Below are positions 15,431-21,108 of a stretch of DNA of 21,108 nucleotides, piece after piece. The notes beneath the pieces are model-generated. The model searched no databases. It was not told the DNA's origin and saw only the letters and a list, made by a program, of their open reading frames with translations. A program made the translations under genes and the position numbers. The DNA comes from CAZCBD01 sp964496755 (GTDB taxonomy: Bacteria; Bacteroidota; Ignavibacteria; Ignavibacteriales; Melioribacteraceae): positions 1 to 21,108 of the forward strand of contig CAZCBD010000026.1 of assembly GCA_964496755.1 (NCBI GenBank), read 5' to 3'. The number at the start of each line of letters is the position of its first letter. The stretch's first letter is position 1.

Positions 15431-15495
15431 CTATTCGAAAATCATTCATGCATTGGTGGCAGTTCTATTCGAAAATCATTCATGCATTGGTGGCA
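15410..15495. repeat. 34-bp tandem repetition of the hairpin's right arm
   Basis: The right-arm sequence ATTCGTGCATTGGTGGCA at 15410-15427 recurs as ATTCATGCATTGGTGGCA at 15444-15461 and 15478-15495, exactly 34 bases apart. The 16 bases between them are identical in both intervals (beginning GTTCTATTCG). So the unit is two full periods plus a partial third starting at 15485. Only the right arm is multiplied, and the left arm occurs once. This suggests slippage or repeated end-targeted copying. Confidence 0.9.
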
Positions 15496-15605
15496 AAATC
15501 ATAAAGCAATATATTTTGTTTGTAACCTTAATAACATTTTACTTAAATTATTAGCTGTAAAAATATTAACTACAATTTTTTTAACTGACATCCGGATCAA
15601 AAAAA
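15496..15605. other. Intergenic stretch before the DsrE gene
   Basis: The 110 AT-rich bases between the repeat cluster and the DsrE gene presumably hold that gene's promoter, but I see no convincing -35/-10 pair. A GGAT at 15594-15597, eight bases before the ATG, is the only weak ribosome-site signal. Open frames crossing this stretch and the repeats translate repeat DNA and are not taken as genes. Confidence 0.4.
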
Positions 15606-15965
15606 ATGCAAAAAATATTAATAATTATTAACGATGCCCCTTACGGAACGGAAAAAGCTTACAATGCTTTAAGAATGGCTATGACATTACAAAAAGAACA
15701 CACCGAAAAAGTAAGAATAAAAATATTTCTTCTTGCAGACGCTGTTTTCTGCGCTTTACCAAATCAAAGTACACCCGGTGGTTATTACAATATCGAAAGA
15801 ATGTTAAAATCCGTAATACAAAAAGGAGGAGAAGTTAAATGCTGTGGCGGTTGTTCAGACGCCCGCGGTATTGCAACACTCCCTTTTATTGAAGGCGTTG
15901 AACTTAGCAATATGAAAGAATTTGCTCAATGGACAGTTGAATGTGATAAGGTTTTAACATTTTAA
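15606..15965 (+). CDS. DsrE/DsrF-like family protein
   Basis: The small cytoplasmic alpha/beta protein of 119 residues is related to DsrE, TusD and YchN, which carry sulfur as persulfide or act in thiol redox. It shows ILIIINDAPYGTEKAYNALRMA at 4-25, LLADAVFCAL at 42-51, and CCGGCSDARGI at 79-89. Cys83 in the CxxC-xxARG context is the conserved family cysteine, and Cys79, Cys80 and Cys49 are additional. The family is assigned by pattern; sulfur transfer here is inferred. Its stop is one base from the next gene's ATG, and a membrane polyferredoxin follows, so it may supply or sense a reduced-sulfur or redox process. The window contains no dsrAB or tus genes to sharpen this. Confidence 0.82.
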   Translation: MQKILIIINDAPYGTEKAYNALRMAMTLQKEHTEKVRIKIFLLADAVFCALPNQSTPGGYYNIERMLKSVIQKGGEVKCCGGCSDARGIATLPFIEGVELSNMKEFAQWTVECDKVLTF

Positions 15966-15966
15966 A

Positions 15967-16341
15967 ATGTACAAAAAAAGAAAACACATTGCTTTTTTAT
16001 TAATCTTGTTATTCACCTCAATAATCGCCGAACGCAGCATTCCACATACTCATATTGAAAAACAAGGTATAGTTCTCCCTGACTTTTTCGGCAACAAACA
16101 ATCCGATGATTTAGACGAGCACGACAGTGAACAATTACACGCAAATTTTTATTTTCCGGAAATAAACGCAAATCTTTCCGTTGAATTACTTCAGTCTGAC
16201 AACATAATTTTTGTTATTGGAAAAGAATCCGTCCCTAAACAAATTAAAGTAAACAGTTACAACATTTTACCTAAAATACATAACAGCATTTTAACTGCTT
16301 TAATGCTTTTTTCACCAAATGCACCTCCTTTTACTATTTAA
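15967..16341 (+). CDS. Small exported protein of unknown function
   Basis: The 124 residues begin with a basic start (MYKKRKH) and a hydrophobic stretch at 8-21, so the protein is probably exported or anchored at the N-terminus. After it come His27 and His29 (PHTH), an acidic-histidine patch at 47-58 (DDLDEHDSEQLH), and a C-terminal tail FSPNAPPF. I do not recognise a family. Small His-containing exported proteins ending in APPF-like sequence sit beside metal-transport genes in some Bacteroidetes, and this one is faintly similar from memory. Coupled to the DsrE gene (one base gap) and 57 bases before the polyferredoxin gene, it may be a periplasmic metal or redox accessory. That is speculation. 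Confidence 0.65.
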   Translation: MYKKRKHIAFLLILLFTSIIAERSIPHTHIEKQGIVLPDFFGNKQSDDLDEHDSEQLHANFYFPEINANLSVELLQSDNIIFVIGKESVPKQIKVNSYNILPKIHNSILTALMLFSPNAPPFTI

Positions 16342-16398
16342 ACATCAGTTTTATCTTTTAACTAAATAGACACTGTTTAAATTTTAAAAGGCAAAAAA

Positions 16399-17757
16399 AT
16401 GATAAACAAAATATTTAAAAACAAACTGTTATTAACTGCTATGCAGTTTTTTACATTAACCGTATTTATCATTTTGATTTACGGTGCAATAGGCATCACT
16501 ACCGGCGATGCGGATTTTGCAAAAATACTACGCAACACAAATTTATCTAATCTGATCGTTTGGTCATATTGGTGGCCATTAATAATTGTTACATCAATTC
16601 TTTTCGGACGGTTTTGGTGCAGTATCTGCCCAATGGAATTAATTACCTCGTTTTTCGGGAAACTCGGATTAAAACGAAAACCCGGTAATTATTTAAAATC
16701 GGGCTGGGTAATTACATTATTTTATGCAGTAATTTTAGTGTTGGGAATACATACATTTACCATCCACAGAATACCACAATATATGGCAATTTATATGCTT
16801 GTTTTATTAGTAATTGCCACGGTTGTCGGACTTATTTGGGAAAAGCGAACATTTTGCACTTATGTCTGTCCGATAGGCCATCTGTTGGGATTATACTCCT
16901 TACTTTCGTTCAAAAAATTAAGCGTGAAAAACCAGGAAGTATGTAATGAGTGTAAAACAAAAGATTGTATTAGCAAATATAATCATTATAAATTTACCGG
17001 ACGTTCATGCACGTCAGAATTATATCCACCGAAAATTGAGGACAATAGAAAATGTATTTTGTGCGGACAATGTTTCAAATCATGCACACACGAAAACATT
17101 CTCATACAAAAACGCAAATTTGCAGAAGATTTGTTTGGCAACATAAATCTTTCTTGGGCTGAAATTTTCTTTTTCTTCATTGTAAGCGGCTTTGTTGTTT
17201 ATGAGTTATTGTCGGAATGGAAAATCTCAAAAAAAATTATTCTATCAATTCCCAATTACACAAATCAATTACTTGGAATTTCAGGAAATTGGGCAGGCAC
17301 AATAAAAGCTGTTGTTTTATTCGGCATTTTACCCACTCTTTTCTATTTCACTTTTGCCTTACTGAATAAAGTGTTAACTAAAGAAAAACTTAAAACTGCT
17401 TTAACGCAACTTGTTATTGCTATTTTGCCCGTAACAGCCAGTATCCATTTTTTAAAAGCACTATTAAAAACAACATCACGTATTCCATATTGGGGATTCG
17501 CTGTTTCCGAGCCGACAGGAATTAAAACAGCCGAAAAAATTATAAGTAACCCGAACCTTTTGCAAAATGCTTTCTTAACATCCGGAATTACACCAATACT
17601 AAATATTATCGCAGTTTTATTACCTTTTGTTGGATTGGCAATATCTTTCCGGATTTTAAAAAAGCAAAAAAATACAATCTCAAAAATAATAACCTCAATT
17701 GCCGTTTTAATGTATTCATTACTATTTATTGTAACTATAATTGCATGGAGAATCTAA
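16399..17757 (+). CDS. Membrane polyferredoxin of the NapH/NosR/CcoG type
   Basis: This 452-residue integral membrane protein has about eight or nine spans (near 12-32, 55-70, 103-120, 127-147, 254-270, 302-324, 334-352, 394-417, 430-450). Motif GRFWCSICP (71-78) and its second version RTFCTYVCP (150-158) are the paired membrane-edge cysteine motifs of NapH, NosR and CcoG. A soluble segment contains CNECKTKDC (182-190), Cys204 and the ferredoxin motif CILCGQCFKSC (219-229), enough for one or two [4Fe-4S] clusters. It likely moves electrons from the quinol pool across or to the membrane face. NosR's FMN-binding domain is absent, so it is not NosR itself. The partner enzyme is not in the window; the DsrE-like protein upstream is the only candidate. 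AAGG precedes the ATG. Confidence 0.82.
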   Translation: MINKIFKNKLLLTAMQFFTLTVFIILIYGAIGITTGDADFAKILRNTNLSNLIVWSYWWPLIIVTSILFGRFWCSICPMELITSFFGKLGLKRKPGNYLKSGWVITLFYAVILVLGIHTFTIHRIPQYMAIYMLVLLVIATVVGLIWEKRTFCTYVCPIGHLLGLYSLLSFKKLSVKNQEVCNECKTKDCISKYNHYKFTGRSCTSELYPPKIEDNRKCILCGQCFKSCTHENILIQKRKFAEDLFGNINLSWAEIFFFFIVSGFVVYELLSEWKISKKIILSIPNYTNQLLGISGNWAGTIKAVVLFGILPTLFYFTFALLNKVLTKEKLKTALTQLVIAILPVTASIHFLKALLKTTSRIPYWGFAVSEPTGIKTAEKIISNPNLLQNAFLTSGITPILNIIAVLLPFVGLAISFRILKKQKNTISKIITSIAVLMYSLLFIVTIIAWRI

Positions 17758-17785
17758 GAAACTCGTAATCTATTTGGCTGAAAGA

Positions 17786-17840
17786 GTAGCACTTTCAATA
17801 ATCACGTACTACATTATTTTCTATTACTTGAAAGTGCTAC
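17786..17840. repeat. Perfect 13-bp inverted repeat with 29-base spacer
   Basis: GTAGCACTTTCAA at 17786-17798 is matched exactly by TTGAAAGTGCTAC at 17828-17840. It begins 29 bases after the polyferredoxin stop. A short T-run (TTTTT at 17851-17855) follows ten bases later, too far and with too large a loop for a standard terminator. It could be an attenuated terminator, a paired operator, or the ends of a tiny mobile element of 55 bases. Confidence 0.8.
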
Positions 17841-18038
17841 AAATTCCGCCTTTTTATAAAAGCAAATTATTGGATTAGAAAAAGCCAACGAAAATTAACA
17901 TAAATTTTATTAATTACTCGGAAAACAGATTTATTATTTCCCAAAACTTCTTTACATTTCATTTACAATTGAAAATAAGTACATTCAACAACACTTTGTA
18001 TTTCAATAAAAATTATACTAACTAAAAAAAGTTTTATT
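17841..18038. other. Intergenic stretch upstream of the DUF438-PAS gene
   Basis: About 200 AT-rich bases with no gene. TATACT at 18014-18019 could be a -10 for the DUF438 gene, with a start 20 bases downstream of it, but no -35 at a fitting distance is seen. I looked for a TTGAT-N4-ATCAA site of FNR/DNR type, which would fit a nitrosative-stress gene, and found none. Confidence 0.35.
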
Positions 18039-19229
18039 ATGTCGGAATTCACAAACAACAAAGAAAAAAGATTAGAAAAATTACTCGAAATCTCAAAATT
18101 GATTTTAGAAGAAACAAATCCACATAAGTTTATTCTTGAACACACGGATTTTATAGAAGCCGTTATTCCCGCTGATTTTATTAATCTTTTTGATACTTTA
18201 ATTAAAGAAGGATATCCTATTGAAAAACTGAAAATACTCTCGAATAAAATATTAAACATTTTTCAGCAGCCAATTGAAAACTTCAGTAAATTAAAACCCA
18301 AACCAGATTCCTTTCTTGCCATTTTGGAACACAATAATCAAGAAATGGAACAAGTGCTGGATAATATCCGTCCTGTTTTTAAAAAATTCGTTAAGGATTC
18401 TAATAATTCATCATTAAAAAAAGAATTACTAATCCTTTTTAACAGACTTGAATTATTTATAAAGCAATACACAATAAAGGAAAATATACTTTTCCCAATC
18501 ATCGAAAAGCATTGGGACGATTACCGTTGCTTGCAAATAATGTGGTCTTTTCATGACGACATACGGCGGAATTTGAAAAAAGTAAAGGAGCATTTATTAA
18601 ACAGCAATTTTAACTTAAGCGAGTTTAATAAAAGTGTGGGTGTTATTTTTTTCAACATGCTCGCAATAAAATTCCGCGATGAAAACATACTCTTCCCTTA
18701 CATTTTATCTACCATTCCCGAAGCAGAATTAGACCAGATAAAAAATGACGGAATTGAAATAGGCTTCCCCTATATCCAACCTCAAAAAACAATAAGGCAA
18801 AACGGACAAAATGAACAAAAAAACGAATTAATAAATCTTGCAACCGGCGAATTATCGGTTGAACAAATAAAATTAATTTTTAACCACCTTCCGGTTGATA
18901 TAACCTACGTGGATGAAAATGATGAAGTACGATACTTTTCAACCCCAACAAAACGAATATTCCCGCGCACAACAGCAATCATAGGACGAAAGGTAAACAA
19001 TTGTCACCCGCCCGAAAGTGTTCACATTGTTGAAAAAATTATTCGCTCATTTAAATCGGGCGAAAAAGATAAAGCCGACTTTTGGATCAAAATGGCAAAT
19101 GATTTTATATTGATTCAGTATTTTGCCATAAGAGATTCAGAAAAAAATTATCGTGGTGTAATTGAAGTATCGCAGGAAATATCTGAAATCAAAAATTTGG
19201 ATGGAGAAAAACGATTATTGGATTGGTGA
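18039..19229 (+). CDS. DUF438 / hemerythrin-like / PAS domain protein (COG2461 type)
   Basis: The 396-residue soluble protein has three regions: DUF438 at about 8-75 (LLEISKLILEETNP, ADFINLFDTLIKEGYP), a hemerythrin-like HHE bundle at about 92-225, and a PAS domain at about 272-388 containing FPRTTAIIGRKVNNCHPPES, the family hallmark with Cys322-His323. Possible iron ligands in the HHE part are His98, Glu148, His158, His172 and Glu215. In relatives I remember, the segment before KENxLFP reads HY; here it reads QY (Gln143), so one ligand may be missing. Such proteins are thought to sense or handle oxygen or nitric oxide. There is no kinase or output domain, so it probably acts through partners. 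The ATG has no clear Shine-Dalgarno. A hairpin terminator follows. Confidence 0.85.
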   Translation: MSEFTNNKEKRLEKLLEISKLILEETNPHKFILEHTDFIEAVIPADFINLFDTLIKEGYPIEKLKILSNKILNIFQQPIENFSKLKPKPDSFLAILEHNNQEMEQVLDNIRPVFKKFVKDSNNSSLKKELLILFNRLELFIKQYTIKENILFPIIEKHWDDYRCLQIMWSFHDDIRRNLKKVKEHLLNSNFNLSEFNKSVGVIFFNMLAIKFRDENILFPYILSTIPEAELDQIKNDGIEIGFPYIQPQKTIRQNGQNEQKNELINLATGELSVEQIKLIFNHLPVDITYVDENDEVRYFSTPTKRIFPRTTAIIGRKVNNCHPPESVHIVEKIIRSFKSGEKDKADFWIKMANDFILIQYFAIRDSEKNYRGVIEVSQEISEIKNLDGEKRLLDW

Positions 19230-19289
19230 AATATACTTGGAAAAAATTTAAATTGGAAAAACTAAATTCTCAATCTATAATTATTAGAT

Positions 19290-19327
19290 GCAACTGTTGA
19301 TTGTACAATTTCAGTTGTTTTTATTTT
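19290..19327 (+). terminator. Rho-independent terminator of the DUF438-PAS gene
   Basis: CAACTG (19291-19296) pairs with CAGTTG (19312-19317), with a further G-T pair outside, across a loop containing the palindrome ATTGTACAAT. TTTTTATTTTT follows directly. The T-run is on the plus strand only, so it serves the plus-strand gene. It overlaps the last codons of the convergent rlmB gene. Confidence 0.65.
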
Positions 19328-20042
19328 TAACCAACTCAAAAAGTAAAACCCCTGTAGCAACACTTACATTCAGAGACTGGATTTCACCTTTCATTGGTAT
19401 TTCAACTAAATAATCACATTTTTTCATTGTAGATAATCGAAGGCCATTTTCTTCATTTCCAACAATAAGTGCTATTTTCTTAGGGGCATCCAGATTAAAA
19501 TACGGAATAGCTTCATTTCCAAGATAAGAGCCAACAACCCAAAAATGTTCTTTTTTTAGAATATCTAAAGCTTGAACTAAATTAGATACTTTACAAATAT
19601 TCAAATGCGATACCGCACCGGCGGAAATCTTTATAGCTGTGTCATTAATCGGAGCAGTATTATTAGTAGTTAGAATCACACCATCAACCCCGGCACAATC
19701 AGCTGTCCGTAAAATAGCACCTAGATTGTGCGGATCTTGAATTTGTTCCAATATTAAAATAATTGAGCTTGAATTAAATTCAACCTTTCCTAACAATTCA
19801 TCTAAGGTTAGATATTCCTTTTCACTTTTTAATGCTACTATCCCTTGAGTGTTTTTACCTTGTGTAAGTGTTTTAAATTTTGCCGAAGAAATTTCAGAAA
19901 ACTTTACTCCCCTTTTTTTTGCAAGCGATTTAATTCTATAAATCACTTCCCCTTTTGTACCATGAACCACATAAATTTGCTCAATATTTTCACCGGCCTT
20001 GATAGCTTCTAAAATTGGCTTTCTGCCAAAAATTTTTTCCAT
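19311..20042 (-). CDS. rlmB: SpoU-family 23S rRNA 2'-O-methyltransferase, RlmB type
   Basis: The 243-residue SPOUT methyltransferase transfers a methyl group from SAM to a ribose 2'-OH, in RlmB of 23S rRNA G2251. It has the N-terminal substrate-binding domain (IFGRKPILEAIKAG, 4-17; GKNTQGIVAL, 62-71) and the knotted catalytic domain with motif 1 NLGAILRTA (Asn106, Arg112), motif 2 IVGNEENGLR (Glu198) and motif 3 IPMKGEIQSLNVSVAT (Ser223, Asn225). Length and order are those of RlmB. TrmH-type tRNA methyltransferases share the fold but generally lack this N-terminal start. GGGAG lies before the ATG. It follows hisS on the same strand but after a terminator, so it probably has its own promoter. 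Confidence 0.9.
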   Translation of the reverse strand: MEKIFGRKPILEAIKAGENIEQIYVVHGTKGEVIYRIKSLAKKRGVKFSEISSAKFKTLTQGKNTQGIVALKSEKEYLTLDELLGKVEFNSSSIILILEQIQDPHNLGAILRTADCAGVDGVILTTNNTAPINDTAIKISAGAVSHLNICKVSNLVQALDILKKEHFWVVGSYLGNEAIPYFNLDAPKKIALIVGNEENGLRLSTMKKCDYLVEIPMKGEIQSLNVSVATGVLLFELVKNKNN

Positions 20043-20104
20043 TAATTTCTCCCACTTTTACAATTAAATGTAAAGAATCTATGTATTTAATTGTATTTGT
20101 AAGT

Positions 20105-20140
20105 TTAAAAAATAAAAGGTGCAAACCAACAGGCGCACCT
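20105..20140 (-). terminator. Rho-independent terminator of hisS
   Basis: Read on the minus strand, AGGTGC (20140 to 20135) pairs with GCACCT (20122 to 20117) across a 12-base loop and is followed by TTTTATTTTTTAAA. It lies 22 bases after the hisS stop, the expected place. Confidence 0.8.
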
Positions 20141-20162
20141 CTAAAAGATATCAAATAAAACT

Positions 20163-21108
20163 TTATTGAAGCTTATCAGTTATAGCATCCAATTGATTAA
20201 TCTCAATTTCTTTTTGGCTTCCGTCAGACATATTTTTCAAAACCAAATTCCCTTTTTCAAATTCTGCTCCGCCAATAATCAAAACATATTTAGCATTTAA
20301 TTTATTTGCTTCACGCATCTGAGCTTTAAAACTTCTTAAAGCATAATCCAATTCAACTTTTAAACCTTTTCTACGTAACTTTAATGCCAACTCGTATGAT
20401 TTAGTTTGTAAATCCTTATCCGCACGTACCACATATATATCGATACTATTTTCAGGTAATCTTATTGATGCTTCATTTTCAATCGCTAAAATAATACGCT
20501 CTATTCCTGCAGCAAATCCAATACCGGGAGTTGCAGAGCCACCGATTTCTTCAATCAAGCCATTGTATCTACCACCCCCACATAAAGCACTTTGAGAACC
20601 TACCGATGAACTAATTATTTCGAAAGTTGTATTTGTATAGTAATCTAAACCGCGCACCAGCTTAGGGTCAACTTCAAATGGGACCCCTGCAATATTTAAT
20701 AATTCTTTTACTTTTTCAAAGTGTTCTAAACTTTCAGTATCAAGATAATCAATTAGCAAAGGTGCCTTTTTCATTATTTCTTGGTCTTTCTCATTTTTAC
20801 TATCAAACAATCTTAAAATGTTTATTTCAAATCTAACTCTGCTTTCTTCTGAAAGTTGTTCAAAAAAATCAGCCAAATACTTTTTTAAAATATCTTTATA
20901 ATTATTCCTCGATTCAGGAACACCAAGTGAATTTATTTTAACATTAAGATTTTTAAGTCCAAATGATTTTAAAATATCATATGCAAGTATTATCATTTCA
21001 GCATCAAGAGAAGGATCATTGCAGCCTAAGGCTTCGGCACCAAATTGATGAAACTGTCTTAAACGACCTGCTTGGGGACGTTCCTGCCGGAACATCGGAC
21101 CAATATAA
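20163..21108 (-). CDS. hisS: Histidyl-tRNA synthetase, C-terminal part (5' end beyond right edge)
   Basis: The class II synthetase charges tRNA-His. The frame is open to the window edge and reads YIGPMFRQERPQAGRLRQFH, class II motif 2. It then shows the histidine-binding VRGLDYYTNTTFE, SALCGGGRYNGL, and motif 3 GIGFAAGIERI. The C-terminal roughly 90 residues (IDIYVVRADKDLQTKSYELA onward) are the anticodon-binding domain. Motif 1 and roughly the first 110 residues lie outside the window. The internal Met at 21095 is not the start, since the conserved motif runs through it. Nothing unusual is seen. Confidence 0.95.
   Translation of the reverse strand, partial: YIGPMFRQERPQAGRLRQFHQFGAEALGCNDPSLDAEMIILAYDILKSFGLKNLNVKINSLGVPESRNNYKDILKKYLADFFEQLSEESRVRFEINILRLFDSKNEKDQEIMKKAPLLIDYLDTESLEHFEKVKELLNIAGVPFEVDPKLVRGLDYYTNTTFEIISSSVGSQSALCGGGRYNGLIEEIGGSATPGIGFAAGIERIILAIENEASIRLPENSIDIYVVRADKDLQTKSYELALKLRRKGLKVELDYALRSFKAQMREANKLNAKYVLIIGGAEFEKGNLVLKNMSDGSQKEIEINQLDAITDKLQ

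Noticed and set aside
15410..15495. Possible small CRISPR array (regular 34-bp spacing)
   Set aside because: The sequences between the repeated 18-mers are identical, not unique spacers. There are only three copies and no cas genes.
15342..15631. Open plus-strand frames across the 67-bp and 34-bp repeats
   Set aside because: They translate repeat DNA, share peptides only because the DNA repeats, have no ribosome site and overlap each other and the real genes.
17758..18038. FNR/DNR-type site upstream of the DUF438-PAS gene
   Set aside because: Searched for TTGAT-N4-ATCAA-like sequence because of the likely oxygen or nitric oxide role; no acceptable match is present.
20057..20074. Palindrome TTTACA-N6-TGTAAA upstream of rlmB
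   Set aside because: It lies in very AT-rich DNA, the arms are only six bases, and it is not aligned with a convincing promoter, so I do not call an operator.
1..21108. tRNA or other structured RNA genes in the gaps
   Set aside because: No cloverleaf signals such as a GGTTCRAAT-type arm with matching acceptor were seen in any intergenic stretch. A covariance-model search would settle it.

Overview
The window is AT-rich bacterial DNA from a free-living, probably anaerobic or facultative heterotroph. Three things point to the Bacteroidota/Ignavibacteriota neighbourhood: a Bacteroidetes-like set of SUF proteins, a DUF59 protein inside the suf operon, and a GxxExxY gene. Clear Shine-Dalgarno sequences (GGAGG, GGGGGA, AGGA) and a TTGACA promoter fit Ignavibacteria better than typical Bacteroidetes, which mostly lack them. 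This placement is inference. No rRNA, tRNA, CRISPR array or insertion sequence was seen.

Layout. (1) 1-3403, minus strand: a secreted S15/CocE-type alpha/beta hydrolase, an M29 aminopeptidase and the start of an arginine deiminase gene, a plausible peptide-to-arginine catabolic run. (2) 3502-5173, plus strand: an Elp3-like radical SAM protein overlapping a protein that resembles the DUF6873 GME-fold family. They share a divergent promoter region, with a 16-bp palindrome, with the hydrolase. (3) 14733 down to 5191, minus strand: eleven tightly packed genes. They run sufB, sufC, sufD, sufS, a DUF59 (SufT-like) gene and an Rrf2/IscR-like regulator, then flavin reductase, AlkD-like glycosylase, D-threonine aldolase/D-serine dehydratase-like enzyme, a small zinc-ribbon protein and an M20 amidohydrolase. 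A TTGACA-N17-TAGGTT promoter lies just before sufB. The first six genes form an Fe-S cluster assembly unit with its own likely Fe-S-sensing repressor. The last five may be read through from it.

(4) 14877-15495: a small gene for a GxxExxY protein with an apparently intact RecB/PD-(D/E)xK nuclease signature. It sits exactly between two identical 67-bp direct repeats. Each repeat folds into a 17-bp-arm imperfect hairpin, and the right arm is then repeated twice more with a 34-bp period. This is the best candidate for an undescribed system here: a self-contained repeat-plus-nuclease unit reminiscent of, but unrelated to, REP/RAYT elements.

(5) 15606-19229, plus strand: a DsrE-family sulfur-relay-like protein, a small exported protein of unknown function, a NapH/NosR/CcoG-like membrane polyferredoxin, a perfect 13-bp inverted repeat, and a DUF438-hemerythrin-PAS sensor-like protein in which one expected iron-ligand histidine appears to be glutamine. 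Together they suggest a sulfur/nitrogen redox or nitrosative-stress module. (6) 19311-21108, minus strand: rlmB-type rRNA 2'-O-methyltransferase and the 3' part of hisS, with a terminator between them.
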